NCBI GenBank assembly: GCA_030323885.1
Contig: CM059198.1
Location: 75,973,045 to 76,037,044 of the forward strand
Direction: 5' to 3'
Length of the DNA stretch: 64,000 bases
Source of the DNA: Branchipolynoe longqiensis
Taxonomy: Eukaryota; Annelida; Polychaeta; Phyllodocida; Polynoidae
Shown: in pieces, positions 25,101 to 30,720 of the stretch
Layout: every line of letters starts with the position of its first letter
Numbering within the stretch: position 1 is the stretch's first letter
Program-made: the position numbers and the translations under genes
The notes under the pieces: generated by a model
What the model saw: only the letters and a program-made list of their open reading frames with translations
Told to the model about the DNA's origin: nothing
The model's database searches: none

Positions 25101-26647
25101 AGCGTATGTCATGGAATGATTGTGGGATGCAAAAGCCCGCCTCACGTGACGTGGCACTTCTTACAGCGGCCTACATCGCCCTTCAGGGGGCGGTAGTCGT
25201 CGACCTGGTCGGAGCAGAGAACGCTGCAGCAGGGATCGGCTCCATGACGACAGTGATTGGCATCGGCCATCTTGTGGCACTCACCGTGTCAGGTTGGCGC
25301 CATTTTGTATGTGCTCACTCTCATAGAACTGCGCAGTCAAGTCAAAGCATCAACATTTTAAAAACAAAAACACCTACCATCGATGTATCCAGCTGCGATA
25401 CTCGTGCACTCGTTGAGCATTTGTTACTGAACAGAAGATAATATTGAGTCAATTTTAAGCTGCACAGTTGGTTTCTTGTTTCTGTCATTTTTCTGAGATA
25501 AATATATTAGATTGATTGCTATTATCTACCTTACTTTAGTTTGAAGTAACTTTCATTTTTAATAGCTAACTTTTGAGATATTTGAAGTGCAAACATGTAT
25601 AATTAGTTTTGGCAAGCATGCAAAAACTCTCACACCATAGGCTTCTGCAGTAGCAGTTTAAAAAAAGTAAATTGGCTGAGTATTCTTTGTTATGTAGAAA
25701 CAAATATTTAATTAGTACACCAGCGTCTAAGTTAGCTATGTAGAATCAATTCTAGATAATTGCTTTGGTTTTGAAATGTTGTGCTTCATCGGACTATGCA
25801 GCTTTAATTAAGACCCTCTTATTACTGAAGGCTATAAATGTTAAAGTTTGTGCATGCACACAGAAATTAATCTTGTACCTTTGCACTTCAAATATCTCCA
25901 AAGTTAGCCATTACAAAAATAATGAAACTTAGTTCGAACTAAAGTGAAGTGGATCATGTCAATGAACCTACTGTATTTATCTCAAGAGAAAGACAGAAAT
26001 TCAAAATTATCAGTGACAGAACAAATGCATTGGGTCATAGCATGCGGTGTGGAAAAGGTCCCATAGAAGATTTCCACCACAAACCCGGCCTCTAGCGGCA
26101 GTGGCAATAACTACTATTGTTGGTAGCGGCTCAATGTGCAGTATGTGGTGCGAAAAAGGTCTTATCAAGGATATCTACTACCCACCTGCCCTCTGGCGGC
26201 AGTGGCAGAACTAATGTTTTCAGTACTAGGCAGCATGTTCGATGGAAAAGTCTAATAGAGGATTTCCACAGCAAATCGCTCTCTAAGAGCATAGCTATTA
26301 GCATAGCTAATATCACTAGCAGAGCTAAAATAACAGCTCAATGTGTAACTTGCTCTACGGAAAAGGTATATAGTTGAATTAGCATCAGTCATTTATCAGT
26401 TCCAGTTCTCTCAATTCTTGCTGGTAGGACGTTGACCAAAATAAATGTCTTTGTACATGATTATTTTTGTATTATAAACCAGTGTCAACCGTTTTCTGTT
26501 GCAGGGAAGCTGCTGGACGTGATTCCTGATCCTGCATACACGTTTCTGGTGTTCGGAGGTGTAGAATGTATTGGTGGCGTTATAATCATTATCACCACAT
26601 TGACTCATAAATACTGCCATAAAAGATCAATAATGGCATTTCCATAG
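3380..26647 (+). CDS. Monocarboxylate-transporter-like (SLC16/MCT) gene, 8 exons, 5' exon missing
   Basis: The product is a major facilitator of the plasma-membrane MCT family, which typically moves lactate, pyruvate, ketone bodies or other small organic acids with protons; the substrate cannot be told from sequence. CDS join: 3380-3557, 9093-9236, 11073-11223, 13217-13311, 17398-17585, 20952-21180, 25167-25292, 26505-26647. All eight introns or entry sites are AG/GT, and phases chain without a break to 1254 nt (417 residues plus stop). About 12 hydrophobic segments are visible. The strongest family signal is YFDRRRALANGVAIAG before TM5, matching the MCT motif YFxKRRxLAxGxAxAG. YGWRGALVLLGG (TM6) and HIVPYGLIPTRA (TM7) also fit. 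The TM1 motif, usually DGGWGWVV, is diverged to TDAAYSWVV. A TM8 Arg in IGRPAAG is kept, while the residue four before it, acidic in MCT1, is Ser. The TM6-TM7 loop is short. The start codon and N-terminal cytoplasmic residues lie in an upstream exon I could not identify. Family confidence is high; orthology within SLC16 is open. Confidence 0.88.
3588..3772. mobile_element. MITE-2 (pogo-like ends), about 185 bp
   Basis: The TIRs are ACAGTAAAACCTTTCTGTTA on the left and the complement of 'aaagaggttttagtct' on the right. The body has two copies of a 'gaccacctcc...' block in inverted arrangement. Better copies lie at 8510-8693, 10698-10882 and 17170-17362. A Tc1/mariner-pogo origin is inferred from the CAGTAAAACCTCT-type ends. 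Confidence 0.75.
3921..4077 (+). repeat. SINE-A, 5' part, split by MITE-3
   Basis: The tRNA-like head is gacggaagggccaaatgagt (A-box region), followed by the 'gttcgtgggttcc' B-box region and the body 'ctggcgctcggcatta'. The rest of the same SINE resumes at 5215, so the TIR element at 4078-5214 landed inside it. Confidence 0.75.
4078..5214. mobile_element. MITE-3 copy expanded by a polypyrimidine array
   Basis: The left end is caaagaagaccctataacac + taagatggctcactc, and the right end is gagtgagccgtcttagtgtt + atagagtct. The second inner inverted pair is gtgggtttgatcagcc / gatcaaacccacc. The copy at 10080-10453 has the same ends but is only about 374 bp. It is flanked by CATTAT on the left and cattatt on the right inside a split SINE-A, consistent with a target duplication. 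Confidence 0.8.
4290..5040. repeat. Polypyrimidine (CCCTCC)n tract with internal tandem block
   Basis: About 750 bp of nearly uninterrupted C/T on the + strand. A block near 'cctcctcacccacct...ctctcacaccacacctc' recurs at about 4498, 4650 and 4848, giving a coarse period of 150-200 bp. The complementary strand is a G-rich polypurine run. Pro/Ser-rich ORFs (up to 256 codons) are compositional artefacts. Confidence 0.9.
5215..5415 (+). repeat. SINE-A, 3' part (continues 3921-4077)
   Basis: The sequence starts at 'attaggatatggcaagga', exactly where the 5' part stopped, and runs through 'agcactataaattcgccatg' and 'gatatgacctttgatgttgc' to the tail 'ctaggacgtaaaacaaa'. Confidence 0.8.
5424..5502 (-). 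repeat. SINE-A tail fragment (reverse)
   Basis: Reverse complement of the SINE-A 3' end: 'gttttacatcctgg', 'catatcaggatgggtaccga', 'gacagtccgcact'. It abuts the 3' end of the LINE. Confidence 0.65.
5503..8215 (-). mobile_element. Jockey-superfamily-like non-LTR retrotransposon (LINE), 5'-truncated and broken
   Basis: The element reads on the minus strand. From 8215 downward come a linker region, the RT N-terminal part (about 7950-7441, then 7385-7191), the RT palm and thumb (7228-6428), and about 900 bp of 3' untranslated sequence. The linker and RT start resemble those of a second copy at 39020-41640 (both carry an HFSTIG motif). The 3' region resembles 31130-31750. The endonuclease domain is absent and the copy is disrupted by frameshifts, so it is dead. 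Confidence 0.82.
6428..7228 (-). pseudogene. LINE reverse transcriptase fragment (palm and thumb)
   Basis: The 266-codon frame shows RT blocks in order: FIDFHKAFDTVDH (motif A), CGVAQGSALGPLLFLIYIND (motif B), QLYADDTVVY (catalytic motif C with the Asp pair intact), NKSKMVLFG and YLGV-D. The N-terminal RT portion lies upstream in other frames (7191-7385 with QGGFRKKHSTI; 7441-7668 with CKKPSGIEYTSS), so the full frame is broken. It sits antisense in the first known MCT intron. Confidence 0.88.
8225..8478 (-). repeat. SINE-A-type element (reverse) with tRNA-like head
   Basis: The body 'ccaggcc...gacccgatatcccaccc' is followed by the complement of a tRNA-like head at about 8400-8478 (ggcatgcgctctaccgatta + ggccaccacgcccggt). 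Reversed, this gives an A-box-like 'taatcggtagagcgcatgcc'. The head differs from other SINE-A copies and looks like another tRNA class. Confidence 0.75.
8510..8693. mobile_element. MITE-2 copy, about 184 bp
   Basis: The left end is acagtaaaacctctttaacc and the right end is gatttagagaggttttgctg + ta, inverted repeats of about 20 bp. Flanking TA-containing DNA fits a TA target. The inner 'gaccacctccacagatcgac' block is shared with three other copies. Confidence 0.82.
8757..9085 (+). repeat. SINE-B, best full-length copy
   Basis: The head gcgggacgtagctcaggcgg + tagagtgtcc carries a clear A-box, and 'gtcatcctatcgatcccgct' covers the B-box region. The body is as at 165-492 and the tail is 'ttaaataaaacaaactt'. 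The tail ends about 7 bp before the acceptor of the next MCT exon. Confidence 0.88.
9093..9236 (+). CDS. MCT-like gene, exon with TM3
   Basis: The acceptor is ctttccag|GTTTTCC and the donor is GCGA|GTGAGT, with phase 1 in and 1 out. It encodes GWLCRSYGPRPVALVAGVLS (loop and TM3) and LYFTYGCLAS, matching the RPV...GGLLASLG...LYxTYG pattern of MCTs. The acceptor's short pyrimidine tract sits directly against a SINE tail. Confidence 0.85.
9308..9675. mobile_element. TIR element MITE-6, about 365 bp
   Basis: The left end gtggttggatagaagcagtt + cctt is inverted at the right end as gggaactgcttctatccaac + catg. The inner arms also pair (aagtgaaattcggtcaaatt + aaacccc against gggtttaatttgaccagatt). 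It is noncoding, and only this copy was seen. Confidence 0.75.
9738..10060 (-). repeat. SINE-C (reverse)
   Basis: On the minus strand the head reads ggcgttctctgtggcggagt + ggttagagtgtctgac (A-box) and ggttcgattcccc-like (B-box). The body includes 'tttccaccgctgtgtataac' and 'gaggttaaaaatccct'. The same family in + orientation lies at 54913-55225. A poly(T) run at 9742-9759 is its A-tail in reverse. Confidence 0.85.
10080..10453. mobile_element. MITE-3, compact copy, 31-bp TIRs
   Basis: The left end caaagaccctataatactaa + gactgctcactc and the right end gagtgagctgtcttagtatt + atagggtctttg are almost perfect inverted repeats. An internal (atcatc)n run lies at about 10270-10310. It is the compact counterpart of the expanded copy at 4078-5214. 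Confidence 0.88.
10698..10882. mobile_element. MITE-2 copy
   Basis: The ends are acagtagaacctctctaacc and gatttagagaggttttaatg, with the same internal inverted 'accacctccacagatc' block as the other copies. Confidence 0.8.
10905..11015 (-). repeat. SINE-A tail fragment (reverse)
   Basis: The pieces 'gttttacgtcctggcagga', 'atatcaggacgggtaccaac' and 'gcactcatggcgactttata' match the reverse SINE-A 3' part. It ends about 58 bp before the next exon. Confidence 0.7.
11073..11223 (+). CDS. MCT-like gene, exon with TM4-TM5 and family motif
   Basis: The acceptor is ttctcggcag and the donor is GACAG|GTAAAA, with phase 1 in and 2 out. It encodes FCSLYTVSTIAVQHYFDRRR, then ALANGVAIAG and GVFLWAPFSRWAIDR. 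This is the most diagnostic exon for the MCT family. A reverse SINE-B begins about 15 bp after the donor. Confidence 0.9.
11239..11475 (-). repeat. SINE-B 3' part (reverse)
   Basis: It begins with aagcttgtttttaatttaac and continues 'tcatcagctattgggcatc', 'atttctttggagg', 'gataagcagcaaggggtctt' and 'aggacagcacataccacagc'. The tRNA-like head is missing. Confidence 0.85.
11655..12009. mobile_element. MITE-1, intact copy of about 355 bp
   Basis: The left end ttaaagctgcatagtccgat and the right end attggactatgcaactttaa are about 20-bp inverted repeats. The family is the most abundant TIR element in the window (also 12122, 16544, 25452, 32758, 38080 and fragments). It is noncoding. Confidence 0.85.
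12122..12655. mobile_element. MITE-1 copy carrying a nested SINE scrap
   Basis: The ends are taaacctgcatagtccaatg and catcggactatgcagctttc. Inside, about 12385-12550 is foreign: SINE-A words (attaggatatggcaagg, gatatgaccttagatgttg) flank a SINE-C tail piece (agaccagtcgtctgtgactg), a composite insertion. Confidence 0.75.
12656..13060 (+). repeat. SINE-A, full-length, with duplicated tail
   Basis: The tRNA-like head is agacgggatggccgaatgag (A-box) and ggttcgaaccctggtcgagt (B-box). The body runs to 'ccttagat'. A second, inverted tail (acatctaaggtcagatcagg) follows at 12990-13030, then another forward scrap. Confidence 0.8.
13217..13311 (+). CDS. MCT-like gene, exon with TM6
   Basis: The acceptor is gaacgcag and the donor is AAAG|GTAATA, with phase 2 in and 1 out. 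It encodes YGWRGALVLLGGVQLHSLVF followed by AMLLRPLDIHK, the usual MCT TM6 ending in an Arg-Pro-Leu. The 69-bp tandem array starts at this donor. Confidence 0.88.
13312..15890. repeat. 69/78-bp minisatellite, about 36 units, with a 285-bp higher-order repeat
   Basis: The base unit is gtcactggctgttgtttact + gcacagtatagcacagccag + ggcacctggtcgcttcaatg + ggaagcagt (69 bp). A variant adds gacagtagt (78 bp). At 14157-15010 a set of one 78-bp and three 69-bp units repeats with a 285-bp period, seen in landmarks at 14187, 14472 and 14757. Unit lengths divide by three, so both strands carry long repetitive ORFs (471 and 511 codons) that I do not consider genes. Most units contain ATG|GTAAGCAGT and TTTACTGCACAG. 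Confidence 0.93.
15945..16360. mobile_element. MITE-4, about 415 bp
   Basis: The ends are agataaaagattcactccta and the complement of 'cgggctgaatcttttatcta'. Internal words (aatacgggcgaaaa, gagagaatgcaaaaagacaa, tatattatattttccaactc) are shared with 28079-28480 and 45765-46172. A 97-codon ORF here is not conserved between copies. Confidence 0.82.
16440..17135. mobile_element. Cluster of MITE-1 copies
   Basis: A near-complete copy at 16544-16895 (taaagctgcatagtctgatg to catcggactatgcaacttta) sits inside another copy. The outer copy begins at about 16444 (agctgattagtccgatgaaa) and ends at about 17135 (ccatcggacaacgtaacttt). This is MITE-in-MITE nesting. Confidence 0.72.
17170..17362. mobile_element. 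MITE-2 copy
   Basis: The left end is a decayed acagtaggctacctctctaa and the right end is aatttagagagatgttgctg + ta. A short (at)n run interrupts the middle. It ends 35 bp upstream of the next exon. Confidence 0.75.
17398..17585 (+). CDS. MCT-like gene, exon with central loop and TM7
   Basis: The acceptor is actcactccccacag (good pyrimidine tract). The donor GCAAAT|GTACCT is weak but joins in phase 0 to give IPTRANAMGFTP, the expected MCT spacing. It encodes a short loop (residues around SGKAELGCWDAVKHQLRVV) and TM7 (GYLLGVLLVQAGHIVPYGLI). Confidence 0.82.
17640..18250. repeat. Scattered MITE-4 scraps and low-complexity DNA
   Basis: The pieces 'agtgacctagataaaagatt' (17660) and 'aatacggccgaaaattgctt' (18098) match MITE-4 blocks. 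Between them lie C-rich runs (17980-18000). No gene is recognised. Confidence 0.45.
18290..18645 (+). repeat. SINE-A, near full length
   Basis: The head agacggggtgtggcagaatg + agttgagcgtcc is followed by the B-box region gggttcgaaacc, the body 'gcactcggcattattaggat' and the tail 'gttgctaggacgtaaaacaa'. 18650-18925 downstream holds nothing I recognise. Confidence 0.82.
18927..19400. repeat. MITE-1 half with a SINE-B inserted
   Basis: MITE-1 sequence (aaagctgcatagcccc... to atgttttcactttct) stops at about 19122. A + strand SINE-B 3' part fills 19125-19345 (ccagtggtccacaactggtt to taaaacaagctttt), and MITE-1 resumes with gttttcacttctctaaat. The repeated GTTTTCACTT is the apparent target duplication. 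Confidence 0.75.
19540..19903. mobile_element. TIR element MITE-7, about 364 bp with ~60-bp arms
   Basis: The left arm is ctggtacccggtgtcgcagt + tctaaagggtacc + tggtttaaaatggggctttt. The right arm is the complement of 'aaaaggcccgttttaaaccg' + 'gtcaccctttcaaactgtga' + 'caccggtgtactgg'. Arms this long relative to the core suggest a foldback-type MITE. Two small ORFs inside are not credible. Confidence 0.78.
19973..20290. repeat. Direct repeat pair of about 55 bp flanking a 210-bp spacer
   Basis: gtacccgaataaagtggttc + cagattctgccgacagatgt... at 19973 recurs as gtacccgaaaagagtggttc + cagattctgccgatagatgt... at 20236. Both end in 'aactgg'. Whether this is a local duplication or the ends of a small element is unclear. 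Confidence 0.6.
20452..20775 (+). repeat. SINE-A, full length
   Basis: The head is agacgggatggccgaaggag with B-box ggttcgaaccctgtacgagt. The body and the tail 'gttgccaggatgtaaat' follow, passing into an (ATC/AAC)n run at 20775-20910 that may have grown from the SINE tail. Confidence 0.85.
20775..20910. repeat. (ATCAAA/ATCAAC)n microsatellite
   Basis: Units of atcaac, atcaaa and atcaat continue to 40 bp before the next exon. The Asn/Ile-rich ORF is an artefact. Confidence 0.9.
20952..21180 (+). CDS. MCT-like gene, exon with TM8-TM9
   Basis: The acceptor is gtgtttgacag and the donor is TCCG|GTGAGA, with phase 0 in and 1 out. It encodes MGFTPARGAALVSVIGLASV + IGRPAAGWLGDR (TM8 with the conserved Arg), TM9 (SGAAAGGLTALSVLLTS) and the start of TM10. 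It is GC-rich against an AT-rich intron. Confidence 0.9.
21181..21815. repeat. AT-rich microsatellite grading into a (TATCTATGA/TATCTGTGG)n array
   Basis: 21190-21340 is (ATATAATAT)n. 21345-21815 is built of 9-15-bp units combining 'tatctatga', 'tatctgtgg' and 'tatctgtaa'. It begins within ten bases of the exon donor. Ile/Asp/Thr- and Val/Ser-rich ORFs are artefacts. Confidence 0.9.
21816..21885 (+). repeat. SINE-A tail scrap
   Basis: gtcgccatgagtgcgcactg + tcacaattcggtacc, then a shortened 'gttgctaggacatacaac' tail. Confidence 0.7.
22086..22160. repeat. (TA)n microsatellite
   Basis: About 75 bp of TA dinucleotide with one interruption. It is prone to slippage and to assembly error. Confidence 0.95.
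22175..22425. mobile_element. TIR element MITE-8, about 250 bp
   Basis: Left gaccttactataaaaggttc + tatctgacaaa, right tttgtcagatagaacctttt + tatagtacggtc. An internal direct pair (ggctatcatgcagttacaca / tgctatcatgcagttacaca) is also present. A further scrap (taatataacctttgtatagt) follows at 22446. Confidence 0.75.
22540..24010. mobile_element. Foldback-like element: two 15-bp arrays in opposite orientation
   Basis: 22668-22995 repeats ctttacccgacctca (15 bp) and 23010-23760 repeats its complement type gtcgagtcgggtaga. The orientation switches at about 22995-23015. Outside, gcgaacacactggatgcg at 22604 is matched in inverse by cgtccagtgtattcgc at about 23990. Long inverted arms made of tandem subrepeats are the hallmark of foldback elements. 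Asp/Leu/Pro and Arg/Val/Ser-rich ORFs are artefacts. Confidence 0.7.
24055..25115. repeat. 15-bp minisatellite, TTATGTCTTGTGAGC type, about 70 units
   Basis: The unit is ttttgtcttgtgagc with variants (tta, ggg, gat). Near-duplicate blocks of about 120 bp at 24760-24835 and 24890-24985 show segmental growth. It ends about 50 bp before an MCT exon. Cys/Leu-rich and Lys/Thr-rich ORFs are artefacts. Confidence 0.93.
25167..25292 (+). CDS. MCT-like gene, exon with TM10-TM11
   Basis: The acceptor is cacttcttacag and the donor is TCAG|GTTGGC, with phase 1 in and 1 out. It encodes YIALQGAVVVDLVGAENAAA + GIGSMTTVIGIGHLVALTVS. The 'vdLVGxExxxxG' and 'G.G...g' spacing is typical of MCT TM10-11. Confidence 0.87.
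25452..25806. mobile_element. MITE-1, reverse copy
   Basis: It runs from 'taagctgcacagttggtttc' to 'catcggactatgcagcttta' and is the reverse complement of the copy at 11655 in its interior (gagataaatatattagattg; aagcatgcaaaaactctcac). Confidence 0.78.
26050..26330. repeat. Tandem triplicate of a 90-105-bp unit
   Basis: Three units start at about 26053, 26160 and 26248 with 'aaaaggtc..at.gaggattt' and contain 'cctctagcggcagtggca' or 'cctctggcggcagtggca'. A related single unit lies beside the last exon of the convergent gene (31782-31876). Confidence 0.7.
26505..26647 (+). CDS. MCT-like gene, terminal exon (TM12 and stop)
   Basis: The acceptor is gttttctgttgcag (strong), phase 1. It encodes GKLLDVIPDPAYTFLVFGGV, then the TM12 core (ECIGGVIIIITTL), a basic tail (HKYCHKRS) and TAG at 26645-26647. 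The cytoplasmic C-tail is only about 15 residues, shorter than in many MCTs. I found no convincing AATAAA within 150 bp downstream. Confidence 0.88.
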
Positions 26648-26777
26648 CGATATCTGAAATGCAACAGAATCACAAGAAGCAACCTGAAAGCATGTTGTTT
26701 GTTTTTAGGAGTAGGAGTAAGTATGGCTATGTCCTTCCTGTAATAGTTGTATTGATGTTAACAAGACGAGAGCTAAA

Positions 26778-27555
26778 AAGCCCTGTTTACACGGGCGATT
26801 TAAAACGCTTCATATGAAACCACTTGCCTAGATCGACTCACATTTGGCGTGTAAACGCGACTCTGAGGCGTTTTATGTCTAGTACACACCTCCCGTATAG
26901 GATTCGCGCACTAAAACTCGCGACTCTTCCCGACCAGCTTAAAACTGAAAACGGGCCGATTCATTTTTCGAATCGCGAATCGCAATCGTAAACGGCCGCT
27001 TTCATCACTAAAAACTGGGTTTTATGCGCGAATCGCAATCGCTAGGTGTGCGCGGGGAGCGCACACCAAGCGATTTTTGTGGGCGAAACGGGCAGTTTTC
27101 GATCGTATACGGGAGGTGTGCGCACACAAACGGTAGGTGTGTACCGGGCATTAGGGCTGAATCGCTTCATATGAAACAGTTCATCAATACCACCTCGCGA
27201 GGTAGTATAGATGAAGCGATTCAGCTGGTTCCCGGCAGTGTTAGGGCCCGATTAGGCCGAAATCTAGTGAATGTGATCATATTTAACAGAATTTCATACT
27301 CAAGTAATGAAATTTAATTAAATTAACCTTAAATTCCAAGCGATATTCACATAGGAGCTTCATCTGAGTCGAATCGACGAGTGTAAACTAAACACCTAGC
27401 AGTGCTCGCCGGCTACAGGCGCACCACAGGCTGCTGGTTCCCGGCGCCAAAACACTTTTTAAACTCTGTCCGTGTAAACGCACCTCAAAAACGCCTCATA
27501 TAAATCGCCTTGTCTAGATCGTTTCACAATTCCCCGTGTAAACACGGCTGTAGAC
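26778..27555. mobile_element. TIR element with a second TIR element nested inside
   Basis: The outer ends are ctgtttacacgggcgattta and the complement of 'ttccccgtgtaaacacgg', with inner arms gcttcatatgaaacc / gcctcatataaatcgcc + tgtctagatcg. Inside, 26875-27152 has its own inverted ends: tagtacacacctcccgtata against tatacgggaggtgtgcgc, then 'aggtgtgtaccgggcatt'. GC content and CpG are high. Neither codes for a transposase. Confidence 0.72.
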
Positions 27556-28078
27556 GACTGCTTTATTCAGGTACGCGTGTCATGCGCCTGTCATTGTCAC
27601 GTGACCACCATCTGGCCACTGGCTATATGCAGCATACCTTACATCTCCTTTTCAATGAACACAAAGTATAATACACAAGCCTTCCAATCAAGTACAATAA
27701 ACAAGTCTTCCAATCATTTGTTCGCTTGTTGTTATCACTGTTACATACACACAGTATTTACTGTTCTCAGGGTATCTGAAATCGTTACATCACCCCTGTA
27801 TCTTCTGTGTGCTGTAATATAAATATCATCAACATTACAAATGTTCAATTACGTTGCAACATAATATAATTCAAATGTCGATCGCTCTTACTTCCATATC
27901 GATTCCATACATGATCTTGGTTTCTCACGTACGCCCTCATCTTATTCTAATCAATTTTAACCCTTTACCTTCACCTCCACCTTTTTCTTAAAATCTTCGT
28001 TTATATTTTATTTATTCACATGATGCATTATCTACTGAATCATTTCGTTATACTATGTGTACGGTACCACCTAAGTAC
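27556..28078. other. Intergenic, no recognised feature
   Basis: AT-rich sequence without a repeat family, splice signals or a credible ORF that I can identify. Confidence 0.6.
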
Positions 28079-28480
28079 AAGATTCACCTGGTACTTGTAG
28101 TACATGGGTGAAGACCAGCCTTATATAAATACGGGCGAAAATAGCGTTAGTATGGAACAACAAGTAGAATGACTGGCACCAGTGTCAAATGGTTACTTAT
28201 ATCAAAACAGAGTTGGTGAATGAGAGAGAATGCAAAAAGACAAGATGGCGTCCGCAGAACGCTGTCGATTTCACTTTTAAATCTGATTAAACTAGATATT
28301 ATATTATATTTTTCAACTCAAAGGTAGCGGGCTATCAATAAGAGATATGTAAAGAATAAATGTTGCTTCTTAGATTGTGAAATTAGGCTCTCAATTCATT
28401 GACCCGTTTTTTCGACAGCTTTTACATAGGGTTGGTTTGCACCCCTACTGCAGCAGTACGGGTGAATCTTGTATCTCGGT
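28079..28480. mobile_element. MITE-4 copy, about 400 bp
   Basis: The ends are aagattcacctggtacttgt and 'cagtacgggtgaatcttgta'. Internal blocks 'aatacgggcgaaaatagcgt' and 'gagaatgcaaaaagacaaga' are as in the other copies. 28481-28850 is unassigned AT-rich DNA. Confidence 0.82.
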
Positions 28481-28849
28481 ACCACCGTTTCATTATAGAT
28501 ACAATCATGTTTGCATAATATTCAAAATAAATATCATAAAGATATATAGTTTATATATTCATGAACTATGTTCACCAATTATTATCTTAGTATCGCTATT
28601 TGATCATGTTAATTTCTGATTGTAAATCAAGGATCATGTTGCTGTTACACAAACCTTTGGCTGTATTGTTGTCATATGCTCGTTGCATCTGTCGTGGTCA
28701 TGTTTGGGCACTTGAGATTTAGGGTGTTGATCTAGTGATTAATACCCCAGTCTGTTTACTGGCTTAACTACCCTTCCGTAACATGTAGTGTATTCTACTG
28801 GCGTGTGTTTTGCTTGTTGTGCCTGTTCGCTTGTGTCAGTGTTGGTTGT

Positions 28850-29950
28850 CAAGTGTTGGTTATGTTGGGAATTTTGAACACGGGCGTTCTGTTTCGCCGA
28901 ATTGTTTTGTCATTAGGTGTTTTTAGTGTATAATCTCTCTATCCTGTAATGCTACTCTTGATCACCATTCCGTCCACCCACATGTTGTTATGTGTTAGGG
29001 ATTTTACTTGAGCGCCCTCCTTTTGTATGTGTTCTCCCAGCTCGTTTGTCATAGTAATGCTTTTACTTGTCCTGGCATTTTTGTATTTGTTGTTTTACAG
29101 TTTTAGGTTTCAATTTGTTTAGTGGTGTTGGTATCTTCGATCGTAATGTTCTGCTCATTAGTAATTGAGCCGGTGATGCTTCCATATTCGCTAATTTAGT
29201 GTTTCTGTATGCTAGTAATGCAACGTTTACGTCTTTGTTGTCTGATTTGGCTTTCTTTATTAGTTCTTTCGTAGTCTGTACTGCGGGGATACTTCAGACT
29301 TGAGTAGATCGGTTTGAACCCGTAATCGATTGCAAACGATTTATATTCCTGACTTGTGAATTGAGGGTCATTATCCGAAACTACAAGTTGTGGTATTCCA
29401 TGTCGACAGAAAATTGTTTTTAAACAGGCTATTATGGTGCTGCTCATTGTTGATTTTAGGAGACATATATCCGGGTACTTTGAGTACCACAAGATAATGT
29501 TGTTGTTTGCATTCGAATAGGTCAACACTGACCTTACAGTATGGAGCGATTGGTATATTATGCGATATTAATGGCTCAGCGTGTGGCTTATTTCTGAATA
29601 CCTGGCATATAGAGCAATATGAAACCCTGTCCTCAATCTGTTGATTCATACTGGGCCAAAATATTAAGTCTCGGTCCATTTGTTTGCTTTTGTCATTCCC
29701 CAGGTGTGGCTCATGATATGACCTTAGATGTTGCTAGGACGTAAAACAACAACAAACAAACTGAATTTTGTTTAGTAACTCGTATCTCATCGATTTCGGA
29801 ATTGCAATGCAATCCGCTTTCATTAGCATGTTTTGATACACTGTAAACTCGTTTTGGAATGTTAGGTAGGGTTTCACATCTTCTCTTACATTAGATCCTT
29901 TAGCTGGCCACCCTTCTTTTTTACATACTTGATTACTTCCTGCAGTGTCG
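28850..29950 (-). mobile_element. Ty3/gypsy retrotransposon relic
   Basis: This minus-strand relic contains integrase fragments (next entry) and flanking decayed pol sequence. A SINE-A tail (29708-29763: gatatgaccttagatgttgc to acaacaacaaac) is inserted in it. No LTRs were seen. It is related to, but diverged from, the element at 56331-60902. Confidence 0.68.
29196..29679 (-). pseudogene. Gypsy integrase fragments
   Basis: One frame (29371-29679) has DRDLIFWPSMNQQIEDRVSY and CSICQVF, the zinc-binding CxxC end, then SVDLFEC around the first core Asp. The other frame (29196-29528) has VVSDNDPQFTSQEYKSFAID with the second core Asp. The change of frame between them and the loss of the QIERF-type Glu region show it is dead. 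Confidence 0.78.
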
Positions 29951-30339
29951 CATCTCTCCCTGTCTCTCTCGCGATGCGCTCTATATCCGCATCCACACTG
30001 TTTATTGCTGCACTATTATATACTACTTATATTTATTAACATTCTTTACTGTGCATACTTTCTTGAGCTGAGGGTATGTTGCATTTCGAGACTGATCTCA
30101 AATAGTAAATATGGGAACAGCAACCACCGACCATCATTGCTTTGAGATTAATTTATTAAAGTTTCATAGTCTAATGACAGCGTGACATTTTATAAGCCAA
30201 TTCAGTTACCTAGCTTTTGTCCTACATCCCCAACATAGATACTGGAGCACATTTATTGTTGCATAAGAGGAATATTTAATAGAACCTGCCATGGCCATGT
30301 TATTGTTAGTAGGGTTCCAGTTAATCACAGTGTAAAATA

Positions 30340-30720
30340 GTCCCATATACGGCAAGGGGGGGGGGGTGTTATTGTGTAATGTCTTATTTGTATGCCTAGC
30401 CAGTGGATTCGAAGTCAGATAGGTATATATATATGTATGTGTGTATATATGTATAGGTTGGGTTATAGCTGAGTGACATGTGGATGACATAGTGAGTGCT
30501 AGCAGGTTGAGTGCAGTTGCACTCAGGACCTGGCCCTTCTGCCTGAGAAGGGGTCAACCCAATCCAATAGGGGTCAATGCAATCAGGCTGTGAGGTGCAG
30601 CCAGGGCAGTATTGGTGGTGGCCAGGCAGCAACTGGTGGTGGGCAGACTACTAGTTGCTATGGGGACTAGGAATGCTGTTCTCCTATTGGGTGACAGGGA
30701 TGGTGTGATACCCTACCAGG
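30340..30720. repeat. Low-copy dispersed repeat with GT-rich stretch
   Basis: A (G)11 run at about 30358, a (gtatat)n run at 30420-30455 and 'gagtgacatg...gtgctagcagg...gagtgcagttgcactcagg' resemble 48600-48700. It contains duplicated 'ggggtcaacccaatcc / ggggtcaatgcaatc'. Nature unknown. Confidence 0.4.

Noticed and set aside
24059..25157. Cys-rich (CLVSFCLVS) and Lys-rich (TRQKLTRHK) ORFs
   Set aside because: By-products of a 15-bp minisatellite in an intron.
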